Source: GWF2-33-9 sp964500435 (lineage in GTDB: Bacteria > Bacteroidota > Ignavibacteria > Kapaibacteriales > UBA2268). From it: a stretch of 64,000 nt of DNA. Below the pieces are notes generated by a model. The model worked only from the letters and a program-made list of their open reading frames with translations. It made no database searches and had not been told where the DNA came from. The translations under genes were made by a program, and so were the position numbers. Location: the NCBI GenBank assembly GCA_964500435.1, contig CAZCNL010000001.1:186001-250000 (forward strand), in the 5' to 3' direction. Every line of letters starts with the position of its first letter. Position 1 is the stretch's first letter. Of this stretch, positions 46,171 through 55,587 are shown one piece after another.

Positions 46171-46878
46171 ATGAAAATAACAAAATTCATTATCTCAACT
46201 TTCATTATTTTCATTTTTACTTTATTTACATTACTATCGCAAAATGATAAAGAAAGAGTAATTAAAGTTGATTCAACATATATTTTCAAACCTTCGAAAC
46301 CCATAAGAATATATAATCCTAATGAGACATTAATTAGCCAATCCATTGGTTTAGATGTTGCATTTACTAATTCTGGTTTGGGTCTTGGAATGTTTTACCA
46401 TTATTTTTTAGATAATGATAATATTATTTTTGCTAATTTTTATATTTCAGGTGCACGTAATACTGACGAAATTGAATATTGGGATTACAATACTGGACAA
46501 TGGGTGGTGCCAAATAAAATAAATAGACTCTTCTTAATTCCGTTGACATTTGGCTATACGAAAATACTTTTTTCAAACTCAATTGCAGGAACGTTTAAAC
46601 CATTTGCTTCCATTGGAGTAGGTCCTTCATTCATTTTTTCAACACCATACGAAAAAGGCTGGTTCGAAGCTTGGAAATACGCAAAGAATTATATTCGATT
46701 TGGAAGTTACATTGAAATTGGTGGATATTTTAAAACTATCGGTAATTCAATTGCAAATGCTGGCATTAAATACTATTATATACCTTTTGGTGGTGATGGT
46801 TTGGAAAGTATAAAAGGTTTGCCAATTAAAGATTTCGGCGGATTGGTTCTTTCTTTATCAATTGGTTATGCATTTTAG
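46171..46878 (+). CDS. Small outer-membrane beta-barrel-like protein
   Basis: A 235-residue exported protein with a signal peptide of about 23 residues. The mature part has alternating strands with aromatic girdles (LGLGMFYHYFLDNDNIIFAN, PFASIGVGPSFIFST) and ends LSLSIGYAF, the C-terminal aromatic signature of outer-membrane barrels. This matches small 8-10-stranded porin-like proteins of Bacteroidota; no specific family is recognised. It is preceded by one of the recurring ACGTCT motifs. Confidence 0.55.
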   Translation: MKITKFIISTFIIFIFTLFTLLSQNDKERVIKVDSTYIFKPSKPIRIYNPNETLISQSIGLDVAFTNSGLGLGMFYHYFLDNDNIIFANFYISGARNTDEIEYWDYNTGQWVVPNKINRLFLIPLTFGYTKILFSNSIAGTFKPFASIGVGPSFIFSTPYEKGWFEAWKYAKNYIRFGSYIEIGGYFKTIGNSIANAGIKYYYIPFGGDGLESIKGLPIKDFGGLVLSLSIGYAF

Positions 46879-46946
46879 TAAAAATAAATTAAATTGGATA
46901 TCTAAAATTAGCTAAATATAATTTTTACTTATTTGAAGAATATTTA

Positions 46947-46954
46947 TAAATTTG
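46947..46954 (+). promoter_or_regulatory. Candidate -7 promoter element
   Basis: TAAATTTG matches TAnnTTTG 31 bases before the ATG at 46986. A TTTG occurs upstream, but at 11 bases it is too close for the usual spacing. Confidence 0.3.
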
Positions 46955-46985
46955 TATTTTTTAATATTATAACCTGACAATTAAA

Positions 46986-49900
46986 ATGAAAAAATTAATA
47001 ACAATATATTTGTTTTTTTTAGCTTTTATTTTTCCTTCCTATTCCCAAGTTGCAGTAATAAGCGAATATATGAACCAATCAGGTACACCCGATGGTGAAT
47101 GGACTGAAATTTTAATTTTAGAAAATAATGTCAACTTATCCGATTTTGTTTTAAGAGACAACTCAGACTCTGGAAGTTGGCGACCTGACACAAGATTTAA
47201 AAAGATACCTCTATGGTCGAATCTCCAAAAAGGTACAATAATCGTCATTATGCACCGATCAACTGGGACAGTGCTGGATGTATATCCAGCTGATGGTTAT
47301 ATTGAAGTTGCTGCAAGCGATCCTCTTTATTTCGACACACCTCCAAATTGGGATGCCGATGGAGCTTTAAGTATCAATCAAAACAATGATATGATTCAGT
47401 TACTTGACGCATCTGGAAATAATGTTCATACTTTAGGACATACTTCCTCAACAAGTTCAAATCCGTATGCTGTTTTTCAAGCATTATCCGGTCCTAAGTT
47501 GATGTATAATGGCTCATTATCAAACGGAAGCAGTTTAAGAGTTTATCCAGGTGCTACAATCAATGATTATGAAATGGGGTTCGATAATTCCAAAAAATAT
47601 ACTGTTGCAAATAACTCATTTTCAAAAGGTTTTCCAAACGCAAATGTCGGTTCAACTAATACAAATCATACGTTTTGGCGTACATTGAGACAACCGGAAT
47701 GGTATAATCCTAATGCAAATACTACGATTACTAATCTCGGAAATTCTGTTAAAATTACTTGGAATCCCGCTGCAACTACTATGAATTCAAATGAAGGTTA
47801 TTTAATCTTAAGAATACCTGCAAATCTTCGCAGCGCTGCCCAAAAACCAGTAGATGGAAAAGTTTATAATAAAGGAGAATTTCTTGGTTCAGCACAAGTT
47901 GTTGGAGAAATTTATAATCTTAACAAATCTGAATTCATAGATAATTCTTTTACTGACGCAGAATGTGGACAAGATTATTTTTATCAAATTTATGCATTTA
48001 GATATAATGCAGATGACCAAGGAAAAGATTTTTTACCTGAAAATGGTCGTGGACGTAGTTATAATGAAGATGATTTTGCAGAAACATCTAATGTTGCAAA
48101 ACCCACACCATCAAAACCGGTAATTTCCACTCTTGGTGGACGAACAACTTTTTGTGAAGGCGAAGATATTACAATTGAACTTCTTGGTTCTTACACTGCT
48201 GACGTAACTTTCCAGTGGTATAAAGATGGTACTCCAATTCCTGGTGAAAAAGGAACAAAATTAAAAGTTAAACAAAATGGACAATATTATCTCGTCGTAA
48301 AGAACTTAACTTCACTTTGCGAAAACACCTCTGAAACCGTATTTATTGATATATTGCCCGCACCAAAAGCAACTTTATTCATTGTGGAAAAAGATAAATC
48401 AATACAAGTTACTAAAGATACGATAATTTACGTATGCAAAGATGCTGACCCTTCTTATGATTATCCACGCTTAAATTTGCAAGGTGCTTCATCCAATAGT
48501 GTTCGAGAATGGTATTTCGATGGTAAATTGAAAAATGAAGAAACAAACAAAGTTGAAACAATTGCTGTTCAAAAAGGCAGTTATTTTGGGGTTATTCGAA
48601 ATGGAATTTGTGCTGATTCAACACCAAAAGTTATGATTGATTATTTTTCATTTGATTTTCGATTTACACCATCCCCAGCAGTTTTCGATGCTGATGATTC
48701 CCCTATTCAAACTATAACGATAGAAAATCGATCGAATGTTGATATGACATTGCTTGAATCATATTTTACATTGCCTGCTGGGTTCTCATTCGTTAATACT
48801 ACTTTTCCAATTTTGATTCCAAAAAATAAAACACAACAAATACAAATTTTATATACTAGAACAACTCCTGGTGTTGATAACGGGAAATTATATTTAAATT
48901 TAATATGCTCAAAGTTTTTCAAATTGGATTTGCAAGGGGTAAAAAAAGCACCTGGCACGGCTGATTTACTTTCTATGCCTGATACTTTAAATTTTGGAAT
49001 AATCACAACTTGTGATGCTCAAAATGGATTCAGCAAAGATATTTCCATAAAATCTATTGGAACAATTATTTCAACAATTTATAATCCTATACTTTCAGGG
49101 AAAATTAACTTACAAAATGGGAATTTCCCAATTAATTTATCTCCTGACTCTGTTATTACTTTCAATTTTACTTGCACCGAAACAAATCCTGGTATTTACA
49201 GTGGAAATATATTAATTCCTTTTGAAAGTTTCGAAAAAAATCCGAAAAAAGATACTCTTCAACTTCCTTGGGAGCTTGAAATCATTCAACCAAAATTAGA
49301 TTTTAACAATATTTTAAATGTTTCTATTGCAACTTGTTCCGATACAGCTTATCAAGTACTTGATGTTACAAATAATACAAAATTGCCAATTACAATTACA
49401 AATAACTTTATTAATTCAAATTACATTTCAATTTTAAATACCTTACCTTTTACTATTGCCCCAAACAGCAAAGAAACAATACAATTAAGAATAGTGTCAA
49501 ATTCCAATTTTAACTTAGATGATACCTTGGAATATTCCCCTTGTGATATCAAGGATGTTATCCATATCAATGCTGAAAAGAAAAATATAAGTATAACACA
49601 AGAAAACAATGAAATTGATTTTGGTGTTGTCCCCGCTTGTAAAAATACATCTTATGAAAATTTAATAACAACAAACTTAGATGTTGAAGGTGGCAGTGCA
49701 GTAGTGAAATCAATTTTATTCGAAGGACCATTTTCCACTGACTTGAATGTAAATGACATAATCACAGGCAAAAAGAATATCAAATTCATTTTCCAAGGGA
49801 ATCAATTAGGTAATATCACTGGAAAGGTTACAATAACATTCGATCCGTGCGATTATGTAGTTGTTTATAATATTAAAGCTCAAGGCGTTGAACCCACAAT

Positions 49901-50939
49901 TGTTACTGACCCAGATTCGATAGATTATGGCGTTTTACCAATAAATACTCTTACGAACAAAACTTTTAAAATTAAAAATACTTCACCATTTAATATTGAA
50001 ATTTCACTAACCATAGATAATAAACCAGAATTCTCATTCAATCCTTCGATTACTAATCCAGTTCTTTTGACACCAAACGAAGAAAAAACTTTCAGTGTTG
50101 ATTTTATTAGTAGTGTTGAAAATTCTAAATTCCAAGCAAATATTTCTGTAGCAGTTAATTTATGTTCAACAAATATTAGTATTCCATTAACTGCTTCAAC
50201 ATTAAGCAATATTAAAATGGGCACTATAGTCATTGATATGCCAACTGAAATAACTGGAAAAATCGGTGAAACAATAAATTTGCCCATTAAAATTATTCCA
50301 AAAGATTTTGAATTAAAGGATATTGATTTACAAAGAATCAAATATTATTTTAGTTATAATGGCTTGCTTTTATACCCCAAAAATGCAAAACCTTTAAATA
50401 TGAATTCTTGGCTAAACAACTCATCAGTTGTTTTATCAGAAAATACTATGAACACATCATTATTAGATGTTACTTTAAATAACCAAACTTATCCTACAAA
50501 TAACAACTGGTTAGATATAGATCTTCAAGTTTTGTTATTGCAATCTAATATAACACAAAGTACGCTAAAATTAGATAGTTTAATTTTAGTTTCATCTGCA
50601 AAGATTTCAGTAGAAAATGATTCAACTATTATTAATGTCCCCAAGCAATGTGAACTTGAAAATCGCAATATAGTATTTGACCAAACTGACCAAGTTCCAA
50701 TTATTCATAATAATAATGATTTATTGGATATTAAGTTTAAAACAATAGCCGATGGTGATGTATCAATAACTTTAATTAATTCTTTTGGTGAAATTGTTCA
50801 AACTCAGACATACGAAAATGTGCGTTATGGAGAATATAAGACAGAAATTGATCTAAGCAAATTACAAAACGGAGTATATATACTTGAAATAAAAACTCCA
50901 ACAGGAAAATTCAGTAAGAAAATAATAATTTTACGTTAA
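46986..50939 (+). CDS. Large T9SS-secreted protein with lamin-tail and ASH-like repeat domains
   Basis: A 1317-residue exported protein. After a signal peptide (1-20, ending SYSQ) comes a lamin-tail-like domain (residues 22-200: VAVISEYMNQSGTPDGEWTE, LSDFVLRDNSDSGSW). A fibronectin/Ig-like part with FQWYKDGTPIPGEKGTKL (about 410) follows, then four or five ASPM/SPD-2/Hydin-like repeats that each open with a variant of LNFGII or IDFGVV or IDYGVL. The last 75 residues (ITLINSFGEIVQTQT, LQNGVYILEIKTP, KKIIILR) are a type A T9SS sorting domain. It is probably an adhesive or structural surface protein. Confidence 0.8.
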   Translation: MKKLITIYLFFLAFIFPSYSQVAVISEYMNQSGTPDGEWTEILILENNVNLSDFVLRDNSDSGSWRPDTRFKKIPLWSNLQKGTIIVIMHRSTGTVLDVYPADGYIEVAASDPLYFDTPPNWDADGALSINQNNDMIQLLDASGNNVHTLGHTSSTSSNPYAVFQALSGPKLMYNGSLSNGSSLRVYPGATINDYEMGFDNSKKYTVANNSFSKGFPNANVGSTNTNHTFWRTLRQPEWYNPNANTTITNLGNSVKITWNPAATTMNSNEGYLILRIPANLRSAAQKPVDGKVYNKGEFLGSAQVVGEIYNLNKSEFIDNSFTDAECGQDYFYQIYAFRYNADDQGKDFLPENGRGRSYNEDDFAETSNVAKPTPSKPVISTLGGRTTFCEGEDITIELLGSYTADVTFQWYKDGTPIPGEKGTKLKVKQNGQYYLVVKNLTSLCENTSETVFIDILPAPKATLFIVEKDKSIQVTKDTIIYVCKDADPSYDYPRLNLQGASSNSVREWYFDGKLKNEETNKVETIAVQKGSYFGVIRNGICADSTPKVMIDYFSFDFRFTPSPAVFDADDSPIQTITIENRSNVDMTLLESYFTLPAGFSFVNTTFPILIPKNKTQQIQILYTRTTPGVDNGKLYLNLICSKFFKLDLQGVKKAPGTADLLSMPDTLNFGIITTCDAQNGFSKDISIKSIGTIISTIYNPILSGKINLQNGNFPINLSPDSVITFNFTCTETNPGIYSGNILIPFESFEKNPKKDTLQLPWELEIIQPKLDFNNILNVSIATCSDTAYQVLDVTNNTKLPITITNNFINSNYISILNTLPFTIAPNSKETIQLRIVSNSNFNLDDTLEYSPCDIKDVIHINAEKKNISITQENNEIDFGVVPACKNTSYENLITTNLDVEGGSAVVKSILFEGPFSTDLNVNDIITGKKNIKFIFQGNQLGNITGKVTITFDPCDYVVVYNIKAQGVEPTIVTDPDSIDYGVLPINTLTNKTFKIKNTSPFNIEISLTIDNKPEFSFNPSITNPVLLTPNEEKTFSVDFISSVENSKFQANISVAVNLCSTNISIPLTASTLSNIKMGTIVIDMPTEITGKIGETINLPIKIIPKDFELKDIDLQRIKYYFSYNGLLLYPKNAKPLNMNSWLNNSSVVLSENTMNTSLLDVTLNNQTYPTNNNWLDIDLQVLLLQSNITQSTLKLDSLILVSSAKISVENDSTIINVPKQCELENRNIVFDQTDQVPIIHNNNDLLDIKFKTIADGDVSITLINSFGEIVQTQTYENVRYGEYKTEIDLSKLQNGVYILEIKTPTGKFSKKIIILR

Positions 50940-50958
50940 TTTTTTAAATATCTATATT

Positions 50959-51651
50959 CTATTTGGTTTCGTATAATCTCCACCACGGAACATTTGGTTT
51001 ATCGTGATGTTCCCAGTGATATCCAAAAAAATAACAACTCAACATTGCGAGGAAATGATTTTTCTTTAAAGTTCGTGAATTATATGGAAACATTTCCTCG
51101 GTATGTGGCTTACGATGCGGCAAATAAGTTCCAAAGAAAAATAATTGGAAAGCTCCAACAAAAGCAGGTAATACCCAAAATAATATAATGTTAATTTCAG
51201 GTGAGACGAGTTTAAAAAGATTATAAAGAATTGCCATTACGACTAATTGACTGATTGTTGTGTACCTGTACATAAAGGTTAAAAACCAAATAAATGGATT
51301 TTGTGATTTTTCGCAAAAATCTGGATCATCTTTTGTTCCAGGGAAGTTGTGATGATTCCTGTGATTTTTTACTAATCTTTTAAAAGACATACCCGCAAAT
51401 AAAAACGTTGCAATAGAACCAACCATTAGATTCACTTTATGATTAGGAAATACTACATTATGCATTGCATCATGAGCTGTTATAAATAGGCCTGTATATA
51501 AATAAGATTGTATTAAAATGTGTATATAAATTGAAATCGATGCAAAATCGACTCGAACAAATAATAATGAATAAATTAAGTGGGTAAGCCACAAAATAAA
51601 AATGAATATAGCAATTAATAAACCGAGCCATTTATTTTTTAATTCTTTCAT
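50959..51651 (-). CDS. crtW: Beta-carotene 4-ketolase
   Basis: A 230-residue membrane di-iron oxygenase that adds the 4-keto group to a beta-ionone ring. All histidine motifs of the CrtW family can be seen: FITAHDAMHNVVFP, HRNHHNFPGTKDDPDF and FFGYHWEHHDKPNVPWWRLY. The last motif separates CrtW from CrtZ hydroxylases and ordinary fatty-acid desaturases. Four hydrophobic segments lie between. It is the last gene of the carotenoid operon, six bases after the cruF stop. Confidence 0.9.
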   Translation of the reverse strand: MKELKNKWLGLLIAIFIFILWLTHLIYSLLFVRVDFASISIYIHILIQSYLYTGLFITAHDAMHNVVFPNHKVNLMVGSIATFLFAGMSFKRLVKNHRNHHNFPGTKDDPDFCEKSQNPFIWFLTFMYRYTTISQLVVMAILYNLFKLVSPEINIILFWVLPAFVGAFQLFFFGTYLPHRKPHTEEMFPYNSRTLKKNHFLAMLSCYFFGYHWEHHDKPNVPWWRLYETK

Positions 51652-51657
51652 AAATCA

Positions 51658-52347
51658 CTACCCATTTATTATAATTTGTAATAATTGAAAGAAAAATAAT
51701 TGTGCAAACCAATAAGTAATTATAATATTTGATTTATAATGTATCTTAAATTTATAAATAAGATAACTAATAATCAAACTTAATACAAACCAAGATAAAT
51801 AGTTTTGAATAGGAATTATTTTTGAAGGTAAACCAACATTATCCAACCATTCCCAATATTGCAATTTTATTGCAATAGGTTCCATAACAAAATCAAAAAA
51901 AACAGAAAAGACCGCACTCATAATAATTTTTAAATAGACATTTCCAAAGAGCTTATAGGATAATGCATAGGATCCGAGTACAACAAAAACCCAATTAAGC
52001 CCTATAATTAGAGGGACACCTAAAATTCGAGGTTGCAGTATATGGGGATAATGGTATCTACCGAAAATTAATGATGTTTTTACCCCCATGATTTCAATTA
52101 TTAAAGTAAAAGTAAAAACAATAAATACAAAAATTAAAAACCTTTTTCTATCAACCTTAGTCAAGAAAAAATAATTTGATATTGAAATCAAAAGGATTAA
52201 AAAAAACAACGTAAATGAGGTTATTTGAACCATTGTATTTAATAAAAGAATATGTCCAATAACACCAACCGAAAAAATTATTATTATAAATGCTTGGATA
52301 ATTCTATCGTTAGAAAATATATTTATTATATTTTTCTTCCTTTCCAT
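51658..52347 (-). CDS. cruF: Carotenoid 1,2-hydratase of the CruF family
   Basis: A 229-residue membrane protein with about seven segments. IIEIMGVKTSLIFGRYHYPH and GVPLIIGLNWVFVV, followed by FDFVMEPIAIKLQYWEW, match the CruF/bisanhydrobacterioruberin hydratase family (DUF422). These enzymes add water to the psi end of gamma-carotene or related carotenoids, giving the tertiary 1'-hydroxyl to which sugars are attached. It overlaps the glycosyltransferase upstream by 22 bases. Confidence 0.88.
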   Translation of the reverse strand: MERKKNIINIFSNDRIIQAFIIIIFSVGVIGHILLLNTMVQITSFTLFFLILLISISNYFFLTKVDRKRFLIFVFIVFTFTLIIEIMGVKTSLIFGRYHYPHILQPRILGVPLIIGLNWVFVVLGSYALSYKLFGNVYLKIIMSAVFSVFFDFVMEPIAIKLQYWEWLDNVGLPSKIIPIQNYLSWFVLSLIISYLIYKFKIHYKSNIIITYWFAQLFFFQLLQIIING

Positions 52348-53450
52348 ACATTTAGTCCAAATTTTGTTTTAATTACTGATAAAAATGCTAATACTATTAA
52401 TAAAATAAATTGAAAAGGATGCAGCAACAAATTTACTATAATATTTTGATTCGATAGTAAAGATATGTTAATTCTTGTAAAAATTATAAGCAAAATCATT
52501 ACGAGAGAAAAGAAATCTTGTGAATATATGAATTGTGAGAATGGAAATATATTTATTAAACTAATTAATGAAAATAGAGAAAGAAAAATAAATGGAGGTA
52601 AGTTAAAGCCTTTATGAAAATTTTTACTAAATCCACTTAAACTTTCTCTAAACCCTTCATACATCCTACAAAAAACAAAATTTCCACCCAATAAAGTTAA
52701 AACTTTATCATTATTTTTTTTCACTAACTTTGCCAACTCAATATCTTCAACAACTTTGTCTTTAACTGCATTATGTCCTCCAATTTTCTCATAGGTTGAT
52801 TTTCTCCACAACATAAGTTGCCCATTTGCAGCGATAAAGGATTTTAGCGTCGATTTATAAACTAATGTTAGAGGTAACATAGCAAGTAAGATATAATTCA
52901 TTAGTGGCACAATCAGTTTTTCACCAATTGATATTGTTATTTGTGTTGGAAAGACTGAAAGCAGTCCGACATTGCTTGATTTATATTTAATCATTAATAA
53001 TTCGATCGCACGAGAATTTAAAATTAAATCTGCATCTAAAAACAATACAATATCACTGTTAGCCTTTTGACTTAATTGTTCACAAGCCCAATTTTTACCG
53101 AGCCAACCATCTGGCAATTCTTTTCCCTTGTAAACTTTGATATTTTCATATTTTTCGTGATATTTTTGAATAATTTCGTAAGTACTATCTTCAGAATTAT
53201 CATCTAAAATATGAATATCTATATTTTTATATGTTTGGTTAATTAATGATTCCAACAAATTACTAATTTTTGCTTCTTCATTTCTTACAGGTATTAATAT
53301 GGAAATTTTATCTTGAAAATTAATTTGATTTTTTGTTTTTCTAAACTTTAATTTGGTGAAATTTGAAAATAATAAATTGAATAAAGAATTTAACCAAAAA
53401 ACTGAAAGAAATCCAAAAATAAACATATAAGCAATACTTAATGATTTCAA
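52326..53450 (-). CDS. Carotenoid glycosyltransferase (GT2, CrtQ/CruC/CruG-like)
   Basis: A 374-residue GT2 enzyme with a membrane segment at each end. The nucleotide-sugar site shows ISILIPVRNEEAKISNLLES, HILDDNSEDST and IVLFLDADL; KDKVVEDIELAKLVKK carries the ED catalytic pair. Position in the operon suggests that it glycosylates the hydroxyl made by CruF. The start is a TTG at 53450 within the stop codon of the acyltransferase, with AAGGA seven bases upstream. An in-frame ATG at 53426 has no ribosome site. Confidence 0.82.
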   Translation of the reverse strand: MKSLSIAYMFIFGFLSVFWLNSLFNLLFSNFTKLKFRKTKNQINFQDKISILIPVRNEEAKISNLLESLINQTYKNIDIHILDDNSEDSTYEIIQKYHEKYENIKVYKGKELPDGWLGKNWACEQLSQKANSDIVLFLDADLILNSRAIELLMIKYKSSNVGLLSVFPTQITISIGEKLIVPLMNYILLAMLPLTLVYKSTLKSFIAANGQLMLWRKSTYEKIGGHNAVKDKVVEDIELAKLVKKNNDKVLTLLGGNFVFCRMYEGFRESLSGFSKNFHKGFNLPPFIFLSLFSLISLINIFPFSQFIYSQDFFSLVMILLIIFTRINISLLSNQNIIVNLLLHPFQFILLIVLAFLSVIKTKFGLNVWKGRKI

Positions 53451-54100
53451 AACAATTTCCTTGAAATTGTGAAACTTACTGCTTTGTTATTAAAATCATT
53501 AAGAAAATCCAAATAAAATTCAGTAAATTTATCTATATTTTCTAAGATAGTCTTATCTTCAATAGTTTTTATTGAAAAAAAAATATCAGGTTTTTGTTGT
53601 TCAAAGTATTGAATTTTAAATGCAACAGTCAAAAAATTAACTTTTTCAAAATTTTTCAAAAACAAAAATTTAACGCCTTCTTTAAACTTAATTTTATCAT
53701 CATAAGCTTGTATTTTTCCTTGAGGATAAAACGCAACAAAAGACTTTTTATCTTTTGAAATAATATCACTGATATATTCTTTCAACTTAACTAAACTTTT
53801 AGGATTTGAGGGCTCGAAACCAATTGCCCCTAATTTGTTGAAAAACCAAAATTTTTGCAACTGCTTTTCAAGCATTACTATATAAAATTTATATTCAGGA
53901 AAAAGTAAACGAGATAAATAATCAATAAAAAAACCATCCCACCAGGAAAAATGGTTTGGAAAAACAACAATTGGTAAATTCGAATCAATTCTTGGAATTT
54001 CTCCAATTTGGTTAAAAGAGCCGAAATTTTTTTTTAACAAATTATTCAAATATATATTAAAAATAAATCTTGCTATTTTATTATGTTTTGCTTTAATCAT
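53447..54100 (-). CDS. Lysophospholipid acyltransferase-family protein (carotenoid glycoside acylation)
   Basis: A 217-residue PlsC-like acyltransferase. The catalytic H-x4-D is in PNHFSWWDGFFID (about residues 50-62), and the substrate-phosphate/FPEG-like region is FYPQGKIQAYDDKIKFKEG. In green sulfur bacteria a comparable gene (cruD) acylates the sugar of chlorobactene glucoside; the position here between crtD and the glycosyltransferase suggests the same job. It overlaps crtD by eight bases and the glycosyltransferase by four. Confidence 0.8.
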   Translation of the reverse strand: MIKAKHNKIARFIFNIYLNNLLKKNFGSFNQIGEIPRIDSNLPIVVFPNHFSWWDGFFIDYLSRLLFPEYKFYIVMLEKQLQKFWFFNKLGAIGFEPSNPKSLVKLKEYISDIISKDKKSFVAFYPQGKIQAYDDKIKFKEGVKFLFLKNFEKVNFLTVAFKIQYFEQQKPDIFFSIKTIEDKTILENIDKFTEFYLDFLNDFNNKAVSFTISRKLF

Positions 54101-55583
54101 AATAATTTGAAATTAGTTTTGAGACAATTTTGGCTGATGAAATAACTAAGGGAATTCCTCCACCAGGATGGACACTTCCACCAACAAAAAACAAATTTTG
54201 CAAACTTTGACTTTGGTTAGTTTGACGTAAGAATGCAGCATTTCGAGTATTTGAAGAAATTCCATAGATACTCCCTTTGAAGCTGTTCGTTTTTTTTTCT
54301 AAATCAAGGGGAGTTAAAATGCTTTCACTTACTATCTTTTTTTTAATATTTTTTCTAAGAGTTTTTTCAATTTTTTCTATTATTACCTCTTTGGTAAATG
54401 AGATAGCTTGAGTCCAATTTTGTCCATTGTTTTCAGGTGTGTTTATCATAACGAACCAATTTTCAGAGTTTTTCGGGGCATCATACTTATTAAATTTCGA
54501 CGATATATAAATGTAGATTGTAGGGTCAGATGGTACTTTTTTCTCAATGAAAATTTCGTCAAATTCTTTTTTGTAGTTTTCTGAAAACAAAATATTATGA
54601 GCTTCGAGCTCAGGATAATTGCCTTCCATCCCCCAATAAAAGACTAATGCAGAAGATGATGGCTTATTTTTAATATTTCTTCTTGCTTCTTTTGATTCAA
54701 AACCGGGTAGAAGATTCTTAAAAGTATAATTAACATCTGCGTTTGAGACAACTATATTATACTCTCTAAATTCCCCATTTACAATAATTCCACTTACACT
54801 TTTTCCATCTGTAACAATTTTTTCGATATTGCTATTTAAATGCACCTCGACATTGAATAATTCAAGAAGTTTTGAAAGAGCTTTTGTCAAATCAATCATA
54901 CCACCTTGAAGGAAGTATCCACCTAACTTGTACTCAACAAAAGGAATAATATTTAAAGTAGCAGGTGCTTGAAACGGATTTGAACCATTGTAAGTAGCAT
55001 ATCTATCGAATAATTGAATTGTTTTTGGATCCTTAAAAAAAGTAGAATTAGCCTGGTGTATTGTTCGAAATGGGTCAATTTTTAAAATACTAAATAATGT
55101 TTTTAAACCTTTTCTTGTAAATATCTTATTAATTTTTTTGAATTCATCAAAGATAAAAAGTTCAGCAGTTAAATTATATATTTGTTCAGAATATGAAAAA
55201 AATTCTTTCAGACTTTCCTTCGTATCAAGAGTTTTATTTTCAATTTCCTCAGAAAATTTATTAAAATCATGATAGGCATTTATTTGTGATGAATCAGGAT
55301 AAAAATATTTGGTAATAATTTCTAAATTTTTTATTTCTAAAAAATCATGAATTTTTAATTCAAGTGAAGAAAAAAAATCTTTCAAAACAACGGGCATTGT
55401 TAATAAGCTCGCCCCTGTATCAAACCGAAAACCATTACTTTCAAAAGATGTTACTTTGCCACCTAAGTAGTTGTTTTTCTCGTAAAGGTGTACATCGTAA
55501 CCTTTCTTTGCAAGTAAAATTGCAGTTGCAAGTCCTCCAATGCCTGCACCAATAACTCCAACATTATGCTTTCTCTTGAACAT
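54093..55583 (-). CDS. crtD: CrtD-like carotenoid 3,4-desaturase (CrtI family)
   Basis: A 496-residue FAD enzyme. The dinucleotide fold is VGVIGAGIGGLATAILLAKK near the start, followed by FRFDTGASLLTMP. The C-terminal FFVGGSVHPGGGIPLVISSA is the form typical of CrtD-type 1'-hydroxycarotenoid 3',4'-desaturases rather than phytoene desaturase. I chose the ATG at 55583, four bases after the cyclase stop; a TTG at 55604 would overlap that gene by 17 bases and add seven residues without a family match. It fits after CruF in the pathway. Confidence 0.85.
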   Translation of the reverse strand: MFKRKHNVGVIGAGIGGLATAILLAKKGYDVHLYEKNNYLGGKVTSFESNGFRFDTGASLLTMPVVLKDFFSSLELKIHDFLEIKNLEIITKYFYPDSSQINAYHDFNKFSEEIENKTLDTKESLKEFFSYSEQIYNLTAELFIFDEFKKINKIFTRKGLKTLFSILKIDPFRTIHQANSTFFKDPKTIQLFDRYATYNGSNPFQAPATLNIIPFVEYKLGGYFLQGGMIDLTKALSKLLELFNVEVHLNSNIEKIVTDGKSVSGIIVNGEFREYNIVVSNADVNYTFKNLLPGFESKEARRNIKNKPSSSALVFYWGMEGNYPELEAHNILFSENYKKEFDEIFIEKKVPSDPTIYIYISSKFNKYDAPKNSENWFVMINTPENNGQNWTQAISFTKEVIIEKIEKTLRKNIKKKIVSESILTPLDLEKKTNSFKGSIYGISSNTRNAAFLRQTNQSQSLQNLFFVGGSVHPGGGIPLVISSAKIVSKLISNYYD

Positions 55584-55587
55584 ATTC

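Noticed and set aside
49925..50341. Open 138-codon frame on the minus strand inside the lamin-tail protein gene
   Set aside because: It is a shadow of a repetitive plus-strand gene with a signal peptide and sorting domain, and shows no family motif or ribosome site.
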